Assembly (NCBI RefSeq): GCF_021916785.1
Contig: NZ_JAKCFC010000003.1
Location: 310,001-374,000 of the forward strand
Direction: 5' to 3'
Source: Mycolicibacterium lacusdiani
GTDB taxonomy: Bacteria > Actinomycetota > Actinomycetes > Mycobacteriales > Mycobacteriaceae
DNA: 64,000 nt
Shown: positions 41,647 to 50,263 of the stretch, piece by piece
How positions within the stretch are numbered: the first letter of the stretch is position 1
Layout: every line of letters starts with the position of its first letter
Program-made: the position numbers and the translations under genes
Notes under the pieces: generated by a model
Database searches by the model: none
The model's input: the letters and a program-made list of their open reading frames with translations, nothing else
What the model was told of the DNA's origin: nothing

Positions 41647-42393
41647 TCAGACGGTGAAACCGCCGTCGACGTTGAGGTTGGCGCCGGTGATGTAGCCGGA
41701 CTCCGGGCCGGCCAGGAAGCTCACCAGTGCGGAGATGTCGCTGGTGCGCCCGTAGCGACCCAGCGGGACGATCGCCTTCAGACTCTCGGCGAAATCACCT
41801 TCGTCGGGATTCATGTCGGTGTTGATTGGGCCCGGCTGCACGTTGTTGACGGTGATACCGCGCGGGCCGAGTTCGCGGGCGAGGCCACGGGAGAACGACG
41901 ACACCGCCCCCTTCGTCATGGCGTACACCGACACCCCGGGCCCAGGTACTCGGTCGGCGTTGATGCTTCCGATGTTGATGATCCGAGCCCCTTCGCCCAG
42001 GTGCGCGATCGCGCTGTGGGTCGCCCAGAAGACCCCACCGATGTTTATCGCGACCATGCGGTCGAATTGGTCGGCGGTGAACTCGTCGATCGGGGCCAGG
42101 GTGGCAGTGCCGGCGTTGTTGACCAGGACGTCCAAACCGCCGAGTTCGGCTGCGGCCCGGTCCACCGCGGCCGCGGTCTGAGCCGCGTCGGCGGCGTCAG
42201 CCTGAATGGCCACGACCGTCGCTCCGGTCGCGCTCAATTCGGCGACGAGCTTCTCGGCGTACGTCGCCGAGGCGGAGTAGGTGAAGGCCACTGCGGCGCC
42301 GTCTGCGGTCAGTCGGCGGACGATCTCCGCGCCGATGCCGCGCGATCCTCCGGTGACCAGTGCTCGCCGTCCCGCCAGATTGGTAGTGGTCAT
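41647..42393 (-). CDS. SDR oxidoreductase (FabG-like), tandem copy A
   Basis: 248 residues, classical SDR: TGGSRGIG (residues 15-22), NNAG, IINIGSIN with the active-site Ser, YAMTK (YxxxK) and GFTV end. Residue D-to-A patterns after the glycine motif (YSASATYAEKL) suggest NADP(H). Protein and DNA are very similar to the next gene, so a recent tandem duplication. GGAGA precedes ATG 42393. Possible substrates are 3-oxoacyl or small keto compounds. Confidence 0.88.
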   Translation of the reverse strand: MTTTNLAGRRALVTGGSRGIGAEIVRRLTADGAAVAFTYSASATYAEKLVAELSATGATVVAIQADAADAAQTAAAVDRAAAELGGLDVLVNNAGTATLAPIDEFTADQFDRMVAINIGGVFWATHSAIAHLGEGARIINIGSINADRVPGPGVSVYAMTKGAVSSFSRGLARELGPRGITVNNVQPGPINTDMNPDEGDFAESLKAIVPLGRYGRTSDISALVSFLAGPESGYITGANLNVDGGFTV

Positions 42394-42441
42394 GTTCGTT
42401 GTCTCCCTGAGTAGTTCGATGTGATGACTTGGGTGCTGCGA

Positions 42442-43188
42442 TTAGACGGTGAAGCCGCCGTCGACGTTGAGGTTGGCGCCGGTGATGTATCCGGCCTCTG
42501 GGCCGGCCAAGAAGGCCACGAAGGACGCAACGTCGGTGGTGTGTCCATAGCGGCCCTGCGCAGTGACGAGCTTGAGACTCTCGGCGAAGTCACCGTGGTC
42601 GGGGTTCGCGTCGGTGTCGATTGGACCCGGCTGCACGTTGTTGACCGTAATGCCCTGCGGGCCGAGTTCGCGGGCCAGCCCGCGGGTGAACGAGGACACC
42701 GCGCCCTTGGTCATCGCGTACACCGAGACCCCGGGCCCGGGAACCCGGTCGGCGTTGATGCTGCCGATGTTGATGATTCGCGCGCCCTCGCCCAGGTGCT
42801 TGATCGCGCTGCGGGTCGTCCAGAACATGCCGCCGACGTTGATGGCGACGAGCCGGTCGAACTGTTCGCCGGGGAATTCGCCGATCGGTGCCATGTGCGC
42901 GACCGCGGCGTTGTTGACCACGATGTCCAGGCCGCCGAGTTCGGCGACGGCCCGATCGACCGCGCTCGCAGTTTGGGCCGGGTCGGCCGCGTCGGCCTGG
43001 ATGGCGACCACCTTGGCGCCGTTGGCGGTGACGTCGGCGACGAGCTTATCCGCATCAGCGCCTGAGGCCGAATAGGTGAACGCCACCGCGGCACCCTCTG
43101 CGGTCAGGCGCCGGACGATCTCCGCCCCGATGCCGCGGGAACCTCCGGTGACGATTGCTCGACGTCCGGTCAGGGGTGCTGTGCTCAC
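42442..43188 (-). CDS. SDR oxidoreductase (FabG-like), tandem copy B
   Basis: 248 residues, near-identical in layout to the downstream copy: TGGSRGIG, NNAAVAHMAP (NNAA in place of NNAG), INIGSINADRVPGPG, YAMTK, same SGYITGANLNVDGGFTV-type end. GTG 43188 with GAGGAGG 7 bases upstream. It is divergent from a TetR regulator, so both copies are probably its targets. Confidence 0.88.
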   Translation of the reverse strand: MSTAPLTGRRAIVTGGSRGIGAEIVRRLTAEGAAVAFTYSASGADADKLVADVTANGAKVVAIQADAADPAQTASAVDRAVAELGGLDIVVNNAAVAHMAPIGEFPGEQFDRLVAINVGGMFWTTRSAIKHLGEGARIINIGSINADRVPGPGVSVYAMTKGAVSSFTRGLARELGPQGITVNNVQPGPIDTDANPDHGDFAESLKLVTAQGRYGHTTDVASFVAFLAGPEAGYITGANLNVDGGFTV

Positions 43189-43201
43189 TGCTTGGCCTCC
43201 T

Positions 43202-43211
43202 CGTAATTACG
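43202..43211. promoter_or_regulatory. Perfect 10-base palindrome between SDR B and tetR
   Basis: CGTAATTACG lies 14 bases upstream of the SDR B start, inside the 114-base divergent gap. The nearby GTTACTAAGTAC (43221-43232) is a quasi-palindrome. Either would suit binding of the adjacent TetR regulator, in the usual local arrangement. Confidence 0.4.
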
Positions 43212-43270
43212 AACCGATTTGTTACTAAGTACGCTCAGGTCAAGCCGTGTCGCGCTGAATGCATTCCAGT

Positions 43271-43286
43271 TGTGACCGGCATCACA
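43271..43286. promoter_or_regulatory. CRP-type site upstream of tetR
   Basis: TGTGACCGGCATCACA is an exact TGTGA-N6-TCACA match, 17 bases before the tetR start codon. This position would suit repression of tetR, or activation of the divergent SDR genes. Confidence 0.55.
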
Positions 43287-43302
43287 TGGAAGGCGGCCTG
43301 CG

Positions 43303-43851
43303 ATGACGGTCGGACGGCCACGGGAATTCGACCCCGCCCAGGTCGAGGACGCGGCGATGAAACTGTTCTGGGAACGCGGCTTCGACGGGGTGTCGATCTC
43401 CGACGTCACCGCCGCGGCGGGCGTGAACCGTCGCAGCGTCTACGACGAGTTCGGATCCAAGGAGCAGCTGTTCGAACGAGCGATGCGGCGTTACCTCGCC
43501 GGCCCCGGCGGCTACCTGCACGACGCCTTGGCCCGACCCACCGCGCGCGAGGTCGCCGAGGCGATGATGCACGGAGCGGCGGACACGGTTAGCGGCGAGA
43601 TCCGCGGGTGCCTGACGGTCGGAGAAGCCCCGGGGCTGCCCGAGATGCGCGACGCGACCGTGCACCAACTGGCCGAGCGCTTCGAGGCGGCGCCCGAGCT
43701 GACGGGGGTCGACCCCCTGCTGCTGGCCCGCTGGGTCGCGGCCGTGTGCCAGGGCATCGCGATCCAGGCCCGCAGCGGTGCCAGCCGCGCCGACCTGCAC
43801 GCCGTGGCGGACATGGCGCTCGTCGGGTGGCCGGCGGCTTCTCCGGATTAA
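43303..43851 (+). CDS. TetR/AcrR-family regulator
   Basis: 182 residues. N-terminal helix-turn-helix: MTVGRPREFDPAQVEDAAMKLFWERGFDGVSISDVTAAAGVNRRSVYDEFGSKEQL, typical of the FW-x-RGF subgroup that controls neighbouring oxidoreductases. It is divergent from two SDR genes and overlaps the desaturase gene tail-to-tail (TTAA). Confidence 0.9.
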   Translation: MTVGRPREFDPAQVEDAAMKLFWERGFDGVSISDVTAAAGVNRRSVYDEFGSKEQLFERAMRRYLAGPGGYLHDALARPTAREVAEAMMHGAADTVSGEIRGCLTVGEAPGLPEMRDATVHQLAERFEAAPELTGVDPLLLARWVAAVCQGIAIQARSGASRADLHAVADMALVGWPAASPD

Positions 43852-44960
43852 GCCGACCGGCGTCGCCAGCGACTGCCCAGCTTCGCGCTCAGGAAGTCGT
43901 CCGGCAGTGCCAGCTGGTGAATGACTCGCAGTGTCGAAAGGTACTGCAACGCAAGCGGACCGGTGGTGTAGGGCAGATCGTACTTCTCGCACAGCCCCCG
44001 TACGCGCTCCGCGATCTCGGGGTAGTGGTTGCTGGGCAGGTCAGGAAAGAGGTGATGCTCGATCTGGTAGCACAGGCTCCCGGTCGAGAGCGCCAACAGG
44101 CGGCCTGCGTTGAAGTTGGCGGCACCGAGCATTTGCCGGAGGTACCACTCGCCGCGGGTCTCGTCGTCGAGCACCTCGGGGCCGAACTTCTCCGCTCCGT
44201 CGGGAAAGTGGCCGCAGAGGATCACGACGTTCGTCCAGACGTTGCGCAGCAGGTTCGCGGTCACGTTGGCGCCGAGAGTCCTGCGCCAGCGGCGGCCGCT
44301 CAGAGCGGGGATCAGCACGTAGTCCTTGGCGGTCTGGCGGAGGATCTTGGCGATCAGCAGCTTGCGCTCGGTGGACTTCTCTGCGGCGGTCTCGCGGCGG
44401 TCCCGCTCCGAGTAGAAGTCGTGCAGCGCAATGCCCCACTCGAACGTGGCTGCCAGCAACACGTTTCGCAGCGGCTGGAAGAGGTGCTGGCGCTGCCACG
44501 GCTGATCGCGGGTCACCCGCATCACGCCGAAGCCGAGGTCGTCGTCGACGCCGATGATGTTGCTGTTCACGTGATGGCGGTAGTTGTGCGAGTACCGCCA
44601 TTGGTGCGACGGCCCCACCATGTCCCACTCCCACGTGGTCGAGTGGATCTCGGGGTCGTTCATCCAGTCCCACTGGCCGTGGCCGATGTTGTGGCCGAGC
44701 TCCATGTTCTCGACGCACTTCGCGTAGGTCAGCGCCAGCGTGCCCGACCACCAGCCGGCCCGCGAGCGGCTGCCGCCGATGAGGAGACGCGCGCTGAGGT
44801 CGAGGATCCGCTGGAACTTGATCACCCGCCGGATGTAGGCGGCATCGCGCTCACCGAGGGATCCCTCGACGTCGCGGCGGATCGCGTCGAGTTCGTCGCC
44901 GAGGCGGTCGACGTCGGCAGTACTCAGATGGGCGTACTCGGCGACATCGGTGATTGCCAC
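43848..44960 (-). CDS. desA3: DesA3-like acyl-CoA desaturase
   Basis: 370 residues of a membrane di-iron desaturase with three His boxes: ELGHNIGHGQWDW, HNYRHHVN, and QIEHHLFPDLPSNH. MAITDV at the N-terminus, NMELGHN, DPEIHSTTWEWDM and FCGHFPDGAEKF-like CGHFPDGAEKF match M. tuberculosis DesA3 (Rv3229c), the stearoyl-CoA delta-9 desaturase. That enzyme uses an NADPH oxidoreductase partner, not encoded here. The GTG at 44960 gives the MAITDV start. It overlaps the tetR stop on the other strand. Confidence 0.85.
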   Translation of the reverse strand: MAITDVAEYAHLSTADVDRLGDELDAIRRDVEGSLGERDAAYIRRVIKFQRILDLSARLLIGGSRSRAGWWSGTLALTYAKCVENMELGHNIGHGQWDWMNDPEIHSTTWEWDMVGPSHQWRYSHNYRHHVNSNIIGVDDDLGFGVMRVTRDQPWQRQHLFQPLRNVLLAATFEWGIALHDFYSERDRRETAAEKSTERKLLIAKILRQTAKDYVLIPALSGRRWRRTLGANVTANLLRNVWTNVVILCGHFPDGAEKFGPEVLDDETRGEWYLRQMLGAANFNAGRLLALSTGSLCYQIEHHLFPDLPSNHYPEIAERVRGLCEKYDLPYTTGPLALQYLSTLRVIHQLALPDDFLSAKLGSRWRRRSA

Positions 44961-45102
44961 GGGCTCAGTGCATCCTTCGTTGTCTGCGCCGTTCCGAACC
45001 CTGGAAGACGGTAGGAGTTGACCAAAGAAGCTTATGCGAGTGGTGGGGGCTGCGCCCAGCGCTTGGGGACGGGCCGCTCCGAGAACAGGGGCAGGTCCCT
45101 GT

Positions 45103-45540
45103 CTATAGCGGCGACTCCTGATGACCGAGTGCCACTTCCGCAGCCAACGCACGCCACCCGTCGATCCTCATGTGAGTACCCTTGCGATCCAGCCACCGGC
45201 AGCCCAGGCATGCCGAGTGCGCCACCCACAGCACCGACTCGAGGACGACCCCGGGATGACGCGTGGGCCAGAACTCTGGTTCGGCGGCGTGCACGGCCTC
45301 GTACTCGCGCCGCTTGTCCTCGCGCTCCTCCCAGAGCCGTCTCGCGACGTTACGGCCGGTACTCATGATCTTGTAGTTGATCCACGGCGTCGTCCGCCGC
45401 GGCGGAAACAGCACCGCGTGGTACGGGCCCCAGGTCGCATCGTCACCACGTCCTGGCGTCCATGAGTCGACGAGTTCTCTGATCCTCGGCGGCCCACCCG
45501 GCCCCCAGTACAAGGGCACCAGCTTCGCATCGTCAGTCAT
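45103..45540 (-). CDS. Hypothetical protein (145 aa)
   Basis: Starts MTDDAKLVPLYWGPGGPPRI and is rich in Trp and Arg, with an SACLGCRWLDRKGTH segment holding a CxxC pair that could bind metal. The middle (WEEREDKRREYEAVHAAEPEFW) is a charged helix. No family recognised. Coding bias is good and the ATG follows a fall in coding character, so I take it as real. Solitary, after the NERD-helicase gene on the same strand. Confidence 0.6.
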   Translation of the reverse strand: MTDDAKLVPLYWGPGGPPRIRELVDSWTPGRGDDATWGPYHAVLFPPRRTTPWINYKIMSTGRNVARRLWEEREDKRREYEAVHAAEPEFWPTRHPGVVLESVLWVAHSACLGCRWLDRKGTHMRIDGWRALAAEVALGHQESPL

Positions 45541-45754
45541 GGTCCGGTCCTCACGCCGGCCTCCACTGCGGGAGGCGCTCTTGCCGGCGTCGGTCGACGT
45601 CGGCCACTTCGTCATCCGAGCCACCCACGAGCGTGGGGTTGGCGCACCGTCAAGTCGGAGCTTGGCGACGGTGTCTCATGAAGCTGTTTTCGATGTTAGC
45701 GCGGCCCGCCGACGTCCGCCGACCGTTCTGCGGCGCCGGTCTTCGCTGGGGTCC

Positions 45755-45770
45755 GTCATCATTTGATGAC
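45755..45770. terminator. Palindrome GTCATCA-N2-TGATGAC, copy 2
   Basis: GTCATCATTTGATGAC, with the same 7-base arms as 24756-24771, lies 16 bases past the stop of the leftward NERD-helicase gene. See copy 1. Confidence 0.4.
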
Positions 45771-45785
45771 AGCCCGTGCCGGCCG

Positions 45786-47441
45786 TTACGGCGCGGTCAC
45801 TCCCAGCCGTCTCGCCAGATCCGGCCCACCCACCTCGCGGATGAAGTCCGGGTCACCGCACACGACGAGTTGATCGCGAGCCCTCGACAGTCCGACGTAC
45901 AGCCGTTCGCGGGAGCGCTCGAACTTGCTTCCCTCGTTGACGACGACCACGACCGCGCGGCGCTCCAGGCCCTTGAAGCCCAGCACGTGGCCGTAGAACA
46001 CCTGGTCGGTATCCCAGAACGTGTCCCAGTAGGCCTTGTGCCCGTCCTTCTGCCGCTCGGCCTGCTCGGGATGCCGACTGCCGGTGGTGAGCAGCGCGAG
46101 ATCCTCTGGCCGCCAACCTTGTTCGAGCAGCAGCTCGATCTGGTCGTCGCCCTCCCCCATGGCGTCGTCGCGGTCGCAGGCGACGAACGTGACGGCTGGG
46201 CCCTCGCCGCCGAGGAAGCGCATTGGATGGTCGACGAGCGGCTGGAACGCGTTCGCGATCTGGCGGGTGTTGCGGAGATTGTGGTCGAGGATGAGCGGGA
46301 CCAGTGGCACGGGCGGGGCGCCATGGCGGTTGAAGACGCGCTGCCCCTCGTCGGTGAAGACGTACAGCCCACCCTCAACGGGGTCCTTGAGCGCCGCGAG
46401 CAGCGGGTCCCACCACGCGTCGGCGAAGTCCTGCGCCTCGTCGACGACGATGGAGTCGAAGCGGTGGCCGACGGCCAGTCCCGCTGCCAGCTCTGCCATT
46501 TGGAGAGGGAGGTCGTGCTCCCAGAACTTGACGGTGTCCTCGGTGCGCAGGGCCTCGTCGGGTCCTGCGGGTGCGCCCCACTTCTTGCCGAGATCGTGGA
46601 ACTCGCCCACGTACGCCGGCTGATGGTTGCGCGGCCACGTGGCGGCGATGCGCTCGAGGTAGGACGCCAGACCGTGCGAGTAACAGACCAGCGCGACCCG
46701 CTGCCCGCGCTGCGCAAGCCGGCGGGCCTGCTCCATCGCAAGGAACGTCTTGCCGCTCCCCGCACCGCCGCGGACCTCGACGCGGTTGAGCAAACGGATC
46801 GCGTCGAGGATGACGGCCTGATGCTCGGTCAGCGCGTCGGCGGCGTCATTGTTGGCCAGTGCGCGAGCGACGACGTCGCGTTGCGGTAACCCCCTGCCGC
46901 TCAACGCAGTTGCGAGTTGCCTCACTCCATCGTCGGTCAGCAGCGGGCGGTCCTGCTCCTGCCTGACGAGGATCTCGCGCAGCCGGTCGACGAGATGCGG
47001 CAGATCGGTGCGGTCGATGACCTTCCAGCGCGGGCAATCGGGCAGGTCGAAGTCGGCGGGCAACTCGGTGTGGGGCAGCACGACGACGTGATCCCAGCGC
47101 TGCCGCTCCTGCGTCCAGCGCGGGTCCTTCTCGACGTAGTCCCGCAGCGCGTAGCAGGCCTCGCGGGCCTGGCGGACCGGATGGATCTTCTTGTCGCGGC
47201 CGCCCCGCTTCTGCCACCAGCGCTCGCCGTCGTGCCAGACGTCGCCGCCCTTGACCTCGAGGCAGACGATTCCCGCGCCTTCGATGCCGACGACGAAGTC
47301 GACCTCGTGGTCCTTGAGGTGGTCGGTGACGCGCTGCCCCGGGACGAGCAGGTCATTGGGTTCGAGCTGGGCGACGAGCGTCTGCCAGGTGCTGCGCTCC
47401 GAACTGTTGAGACGCGGCGTCTCAGTGACGGTGATGGTCAT
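45786..47441 (-). CDS. NERD-domain nuclease fused to SF1 (UvrD-like) helicase
   Basis: 551 residues. The N-terminal NERD domain shows EVDFVVGIEGAGIVCLEVKGGDVW (about 46-69), the D..E-x-K nuclease core. The helicase part has Walker A GGAGSGKT near residue 225, Walker B VVDEAQDF near 332, HNLRNTRQIANAF and the late motif RERLYVGLSRARDQLVV. Such fusions process DNA and occur in mobile or defence settings. It is a single gene here, without an obvious partner. The similarity to RecB-like enzymes is of fold only. Confidence 0.85.
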   Translation of the reverse strand: MTITVTETPRLNSSERSTWQTLVAQLEPNDLLVPGQRVTDHLKDHEVDFVVGIEGAGIVCLEVKGGDVWHDGERWWQKRGGRDKKIHPVRQAREACYALRDYVEKDPRWTQERQRWDHVVVLPHTELPADFDLPDCPRWKVIDRTDLPHLVDRLREILVRQEQDRPLLTDDGVRQLATALSGRGLPQRDVVARALANNDAADALTEHQAVILDAIRLLNRVEVRGGAGSGKTFLAMEQARRLAQRGQRVALVCYSHGLASYLERIAATWPRNHQPAYVGEFHDLGKKWGAPAGPDEALRTEDTVKFWEHDLPLQMAELAAGLAVGHRFDSIVVDEAQDFADAWWDPLLAALKDPVEGGLYVFTDEGQRVFNRHGAPPVPLVPLILDHNLRNTRQIANAFQPLVDHPMRFLGGEGPAVTFVACDRDDAMGEGDDQIELLLEQGWRPEDLALLTTGSRHPEQAERQKDGHKAYWDTFWDTDQVFYGHVLGFKGLERRAVVVVVNEGSKFERSRERLYVGLSRARDQLVVCGDPDFIREVGGPDLARRLGVTAP

Positions 47442-47566
47442 GGCCGAACTCGAGTCCTCCCCCTTGCAAACAACCCCTCGGGGAGGTTAGCGCGGGGTAC
47501 CGACGCGGCGGCGGACGTTGACTATCGCCGATGGGGTTCAGCGCGGGGCGATGCCGTCGGGGACGT

Positions 47567-47854
47567 CTACGCCCCGTTCTGCTGCAGGGCGAGGCACGTG
47601 CCGTAATGCTCCGGCGTGCAGGGGATGCCGCCCACCGACGGCAGCTCATTGGGTCGCTGCACGACACCGCCACCCGGTGTCGATCCCGGCGGGAGGAACG
47701 CAGGCGCGTTGGAGCCACTCTTGGCGCACACGCCTTCCCACCTGGTGGGTGACGTGCCACTCGGGCAGGTCTGGGCCGATGCGGACGACGCGAAGATCAC
47801 CGGCGCGGACACCAGCGCCAGCGCACTCCCGAGAGCGAGGATTCCGTGCTTCAT
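47567..47854 (-). CDS. Small secreted Cys-containing protein
   Basis: 95 residues: signal peptide to about residue 27 (LVSAPVIFASSASA), mature part with four Cys (QTCPSGTSPTRWEGVCAKSG, GIPCTPEHYGTC) and a Pro/Gly-rich middle. This resembles small exported proteins common in mycobacteria; two disulfides are likely. ATG 47854 preferred over GTG 47866. No known role. Confidence 0.7.
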   Translation of the reverse strand: MKHGILALGSALALVSAPVIFASSASAQTCPSGTSPTRWEGVCAKSGSNAPAFLPPGSTPGGGVVQRPNELPSVGGIPCTPEHYGTCLALQQNGA

Positions 47855-47960
47855 GGCGGTGGTCACCCGTCACACGGTACCTAGCCGGACTAGATAGGAC
47901 GACGACGGGTCGCGCCGACGAGGCTCGGGGTTGACTCGCCCGACAGGGTCCGACACACTC

Positions 47961-47978
47961 CACTGAACACGTTCAGTG
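47961..47978. promoter_or_regulatory. Palindromic operator at the P450 operon
   Basis: CACTGAAC-AC-GTTCAGTG has perfect 8-base arms and ends 19 bases before the P450 start; the ribosome-binding site ACGGAGG lies between. TTGACT (47931-47936) and CACACT (47954-47959) could be -35 and -10 elements, putting the palindrome over the transcription start. The terminal tetR gene of the operon is the natural regulator. The AAC-N2-GTT core is shared with KstR sites, but the flanks differ. Confidence 0.6.
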
Positions 47979-47996
47979 AAACGGAGGTCGACGTCG

Positions 47997-49247
47997 ATGC
48001 GCGCAGCCGGTGCCGCGATCACGCACTACGACCCGTTCTCACCCGAGTGCCTCGACGACCCCTACCCGTACTACGCGTGGTTGCGCGACGAGCACCCGCT
48101 GTACTACGTCGAGGACTACGACATGTGGGTGGTGTCGCGGTTCCAGGACGTCTACGACATGCTCGGCGACCCGGAGCTGCCGTTCGAGGCCCGCGAGGGC
48201 ACGGTGCCGACCCGCGCCGAGATGCTTGCGCGCAACGACGGCCCGGTGCCGCCCCTCCCGCTGAACCCCGTCGCAGGATTCACCCGCATGGATCAGCCCC
48301 ACCAGGGCCGACTGCGTGGGTTCCTGAATCAGCCGTTCCGGCCCCGTTCTGTGTCGGCGCTGGAGGGCTGGTTTCGCGACATGGTGCGCGCCGACCTGCC
48401 CGGCGTGCTCGCCCAGGGCGAGTTCAATCTGCCTGCAGTCTTTGGGCTTTGGACGGCCCGCACCATGTGCCACCTCGCGGGCTTGCCCGCCGAGATGGCG
48501 GCTGATCTGCGCGACGCGATCAACGAGTCCTCGGCCGCCATCGGCGACCCCGCGCTCGGCCTGGACCCGCTCGACGGTCTCAAGCGAATCAGCCGTGCCG
48601 CTCGCCTCGCCGTCACGACCCGGCGCGACGCCGGCGCCGACGGGGCCCACCCGCTCGTCGACAGGGTCATCAACGCATCGTTCGAGGGACGTCCGCTGTC
48701 CGACCGCGAGGCCGCGGCCCAGCTCGTGGTCCCCCTGATCGGCGGCGTCGAGACCGTGCCCAAGGTGACCTCCCACGGGCTGTGGGAGCTGACCAAGAAC
48801 CCCGACCAGCTCGCCGCCGTCCGCGCCGACCTGACGGCCAACACGCCCGTCGCGTTCGACGAGATGTCCCGCTATTGCGGGCCCGCGCAATGGTTCTCGC
48901 GAACCGTCACCGCACCCGTCGACGTCCTCGGCCACCACCTGACGCCGGGGCAGCGCATCATCTTCCTCATCCAGTCCGCTCAGCGTGACCCACGCGAGTT
49001 CCCCGACCCCGACGCGTTCCGGTGGGACCGGCGGATGAAGCGGACGCTGTCCTTCGGCCACGGCGGCCACTTCTGCATGGGCATCCACCTTGCGAAGATG
49101 GAGGGCCGGGTGATCCTGCAGGAATTCCTCAGCGCCGTCGACGAATTCGACTTCGACGAGGACGCCGCGGTACGCAGCGCCTCCAGCTTCCAGAAGGGCT
49201 GGGACGTCCTGCCCGTCCGCATCCGCCGACCGGCGGAACCGTCGTGA
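47997..49247 (+). CDS. Cytochrome P450
   Basis: 416 residues. Haem-binding loop FGHGGHFCMG with ligand C360; I-helix VVPLIGGVETVPKV, where GGVET stands for the usual AGxxT; ExxR region in LTKNPDQL...FDEMSRYCGPAQWFSR. This is a soluble class I bacterial P450 that needs a ferredoxin partner, not encoded here. It is the first gene of a five-gene operon. ATG 47997 is set by GGAGG 8 bases upstream. Substrate unknown. Confidence 0.93.
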   Translation: MRAAGAAITHYDPFSPECLDDPYPYYAWLRDEHPLYYVEDYDMWVVSRFQDVYDMLGDPELPFEAREGTVPTRAEMLARNDGPVPPLPLNPVAGFTRMDQPHQGRLRGFLNQPFRPRSVSALEGWFRDMVRADLPGVLAQGEFNLPAVFGLWTARTMCHLAGLPAEMAADLRDAINESSAAIGDPALGLDPLDGLKRISRAARLAVTTRRDAGADGAHPLVDRVINASFEGRPLSDREAAAQLVVPLIGGVETVPKVTSHGLWELTKNPDQLAAVRADLTANTPVAFDEMSRYCGPAQWFSRTVTAPVDVLGHHLTPGQRIIFLIQSAQRDPREFPDPDAFRWDRRMKRTLSFGHGGHFCMGIHLAKMEGRVILQEFLSAVDEFDFDEDAAVRSASSFQKGWDVLPVRIRRPAEPS

Positions 49248-50263
49248 CCACGGGGACCGTAGCCACCGTCCGGGGTGAGCGGTCCAGCGACAACCTCGGG
49301 CGCACGCTGATGCACGAGCACGTGTTCGCGGTGTCCGCGGCGCTGGCCAACGACCGCCCCGAGATTGCCTTCCCCGACGGCAAGCACGCCGCACTCGACG
49401 ACGCCGTCGCGCGACTGCAACGGGTCAAGGACGCCGGCATCAACACCATCGTCGACGTCACCGTGTTCGGCCACGACCGCGACATCCCCAGCCTCGTTCG
49501 CATCAACGAGCGCGTCGACCTGAACATCGTCGTCGCCACCGGGTTCTACACCGAGGACTTGCCGTCGAAGACCTTCGAGATCCGTCAGGCCCTGGCCCGG
49601 CAGCGCGGCGGGAACTTCTTCGTCGACGTGTTCGTGGCCGACATCGTCGACGGCATCGGCACCACCGGCGTCCGCGCCGGGATCATCAAGTGCGTCACCG
49701 GCGCTGCTGGCCTAACCCGCGGATCCAAGGGCCTGCTGCGCGCCGCCGCGATCGCCGCCCGTGAGACCGGCGTGCCGATCACCACGCACTCGGACCCCCA
49801 TACGCGAGGCGGGCTCGAACAACTCGAGCTGTTCGCCACCGAGGGAACCGATCTCACCCGGGTGGTGATCGGCCACAGCGGCGACACCACCGACCTCGAC
49901 TACCTCAAAGCCGTCATGGACACCGGCGCGACGATCGCCTCGGACCGATTCGGCTACGCGCTGCCGGGTACGGCGACGACGCAGGAACGCGTCGCCGTCA
50001 TCGCCGACCTGTGCAACCAGGGCTACGCCGACCGCATCGTGGTGTCCCACGACGCGATGCTGCACACCGACTGGCTCGACGACGGGTACACCGCGGCGTT
50101 CCCCGACTGGGATCCGACCTTCGTCCCCACCACCGTCGTGCCCGCACTGCGCGAGGCCGGTGTCTCCGACGACCACCTGCACCAGATCCTCGTCGACACC
50201 CCGGCCCGTCTGCTGGCGTGCGCGACACCCCTCCCGAAGGAGCGCACCGATGACCACACCTGA
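49244..50263 (+). CDS. Phosphotriesterase-family (lactonase-like) metal hydrolase
   Basis: 339 residues, (beta/alpha)8 amidohydrolase-type. Metal ligands visible: HEH at residues 24-26, the bridging Lys in AGIIKCVTG near 149, His in ITTHSDPH and VIGHSGD, and the Asp of VVSHDAML. Family members in actinobacteria are often lactonases of the PLL group. The GTG overlaps the P450 stop (GTGA), so translation is coupled. Confidence 0.88.
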   Translation: MTTGTVATVRGERSSDNLGRTLMHEHVFAVSAALANDRPEIAFPDGKHAALDDAVARLQRVKDAGINTIVDVTVFGHDRDIPSLVRINERVDLNIVVATGFYTEDLPSKTFEIRQALARQRGGNFFVDVFVADIVDGIGTTGVRAGIIKCVTGAAGLTRGSKGLLRAAAIAARETGVPITTHSDPHTRGGLEQLELFATEGTDLTRVVIGHSGDTTDLDYLKAVMDTGATIASDRFGYALPGTATTQERVAVIADLCNQGYADRIVVSHDAMLHTDWLDDGYTAAFPDWDPTFVPTTVVPALREAGVSDDHLHQILVDTPARLLACATPLPKERTDDHT

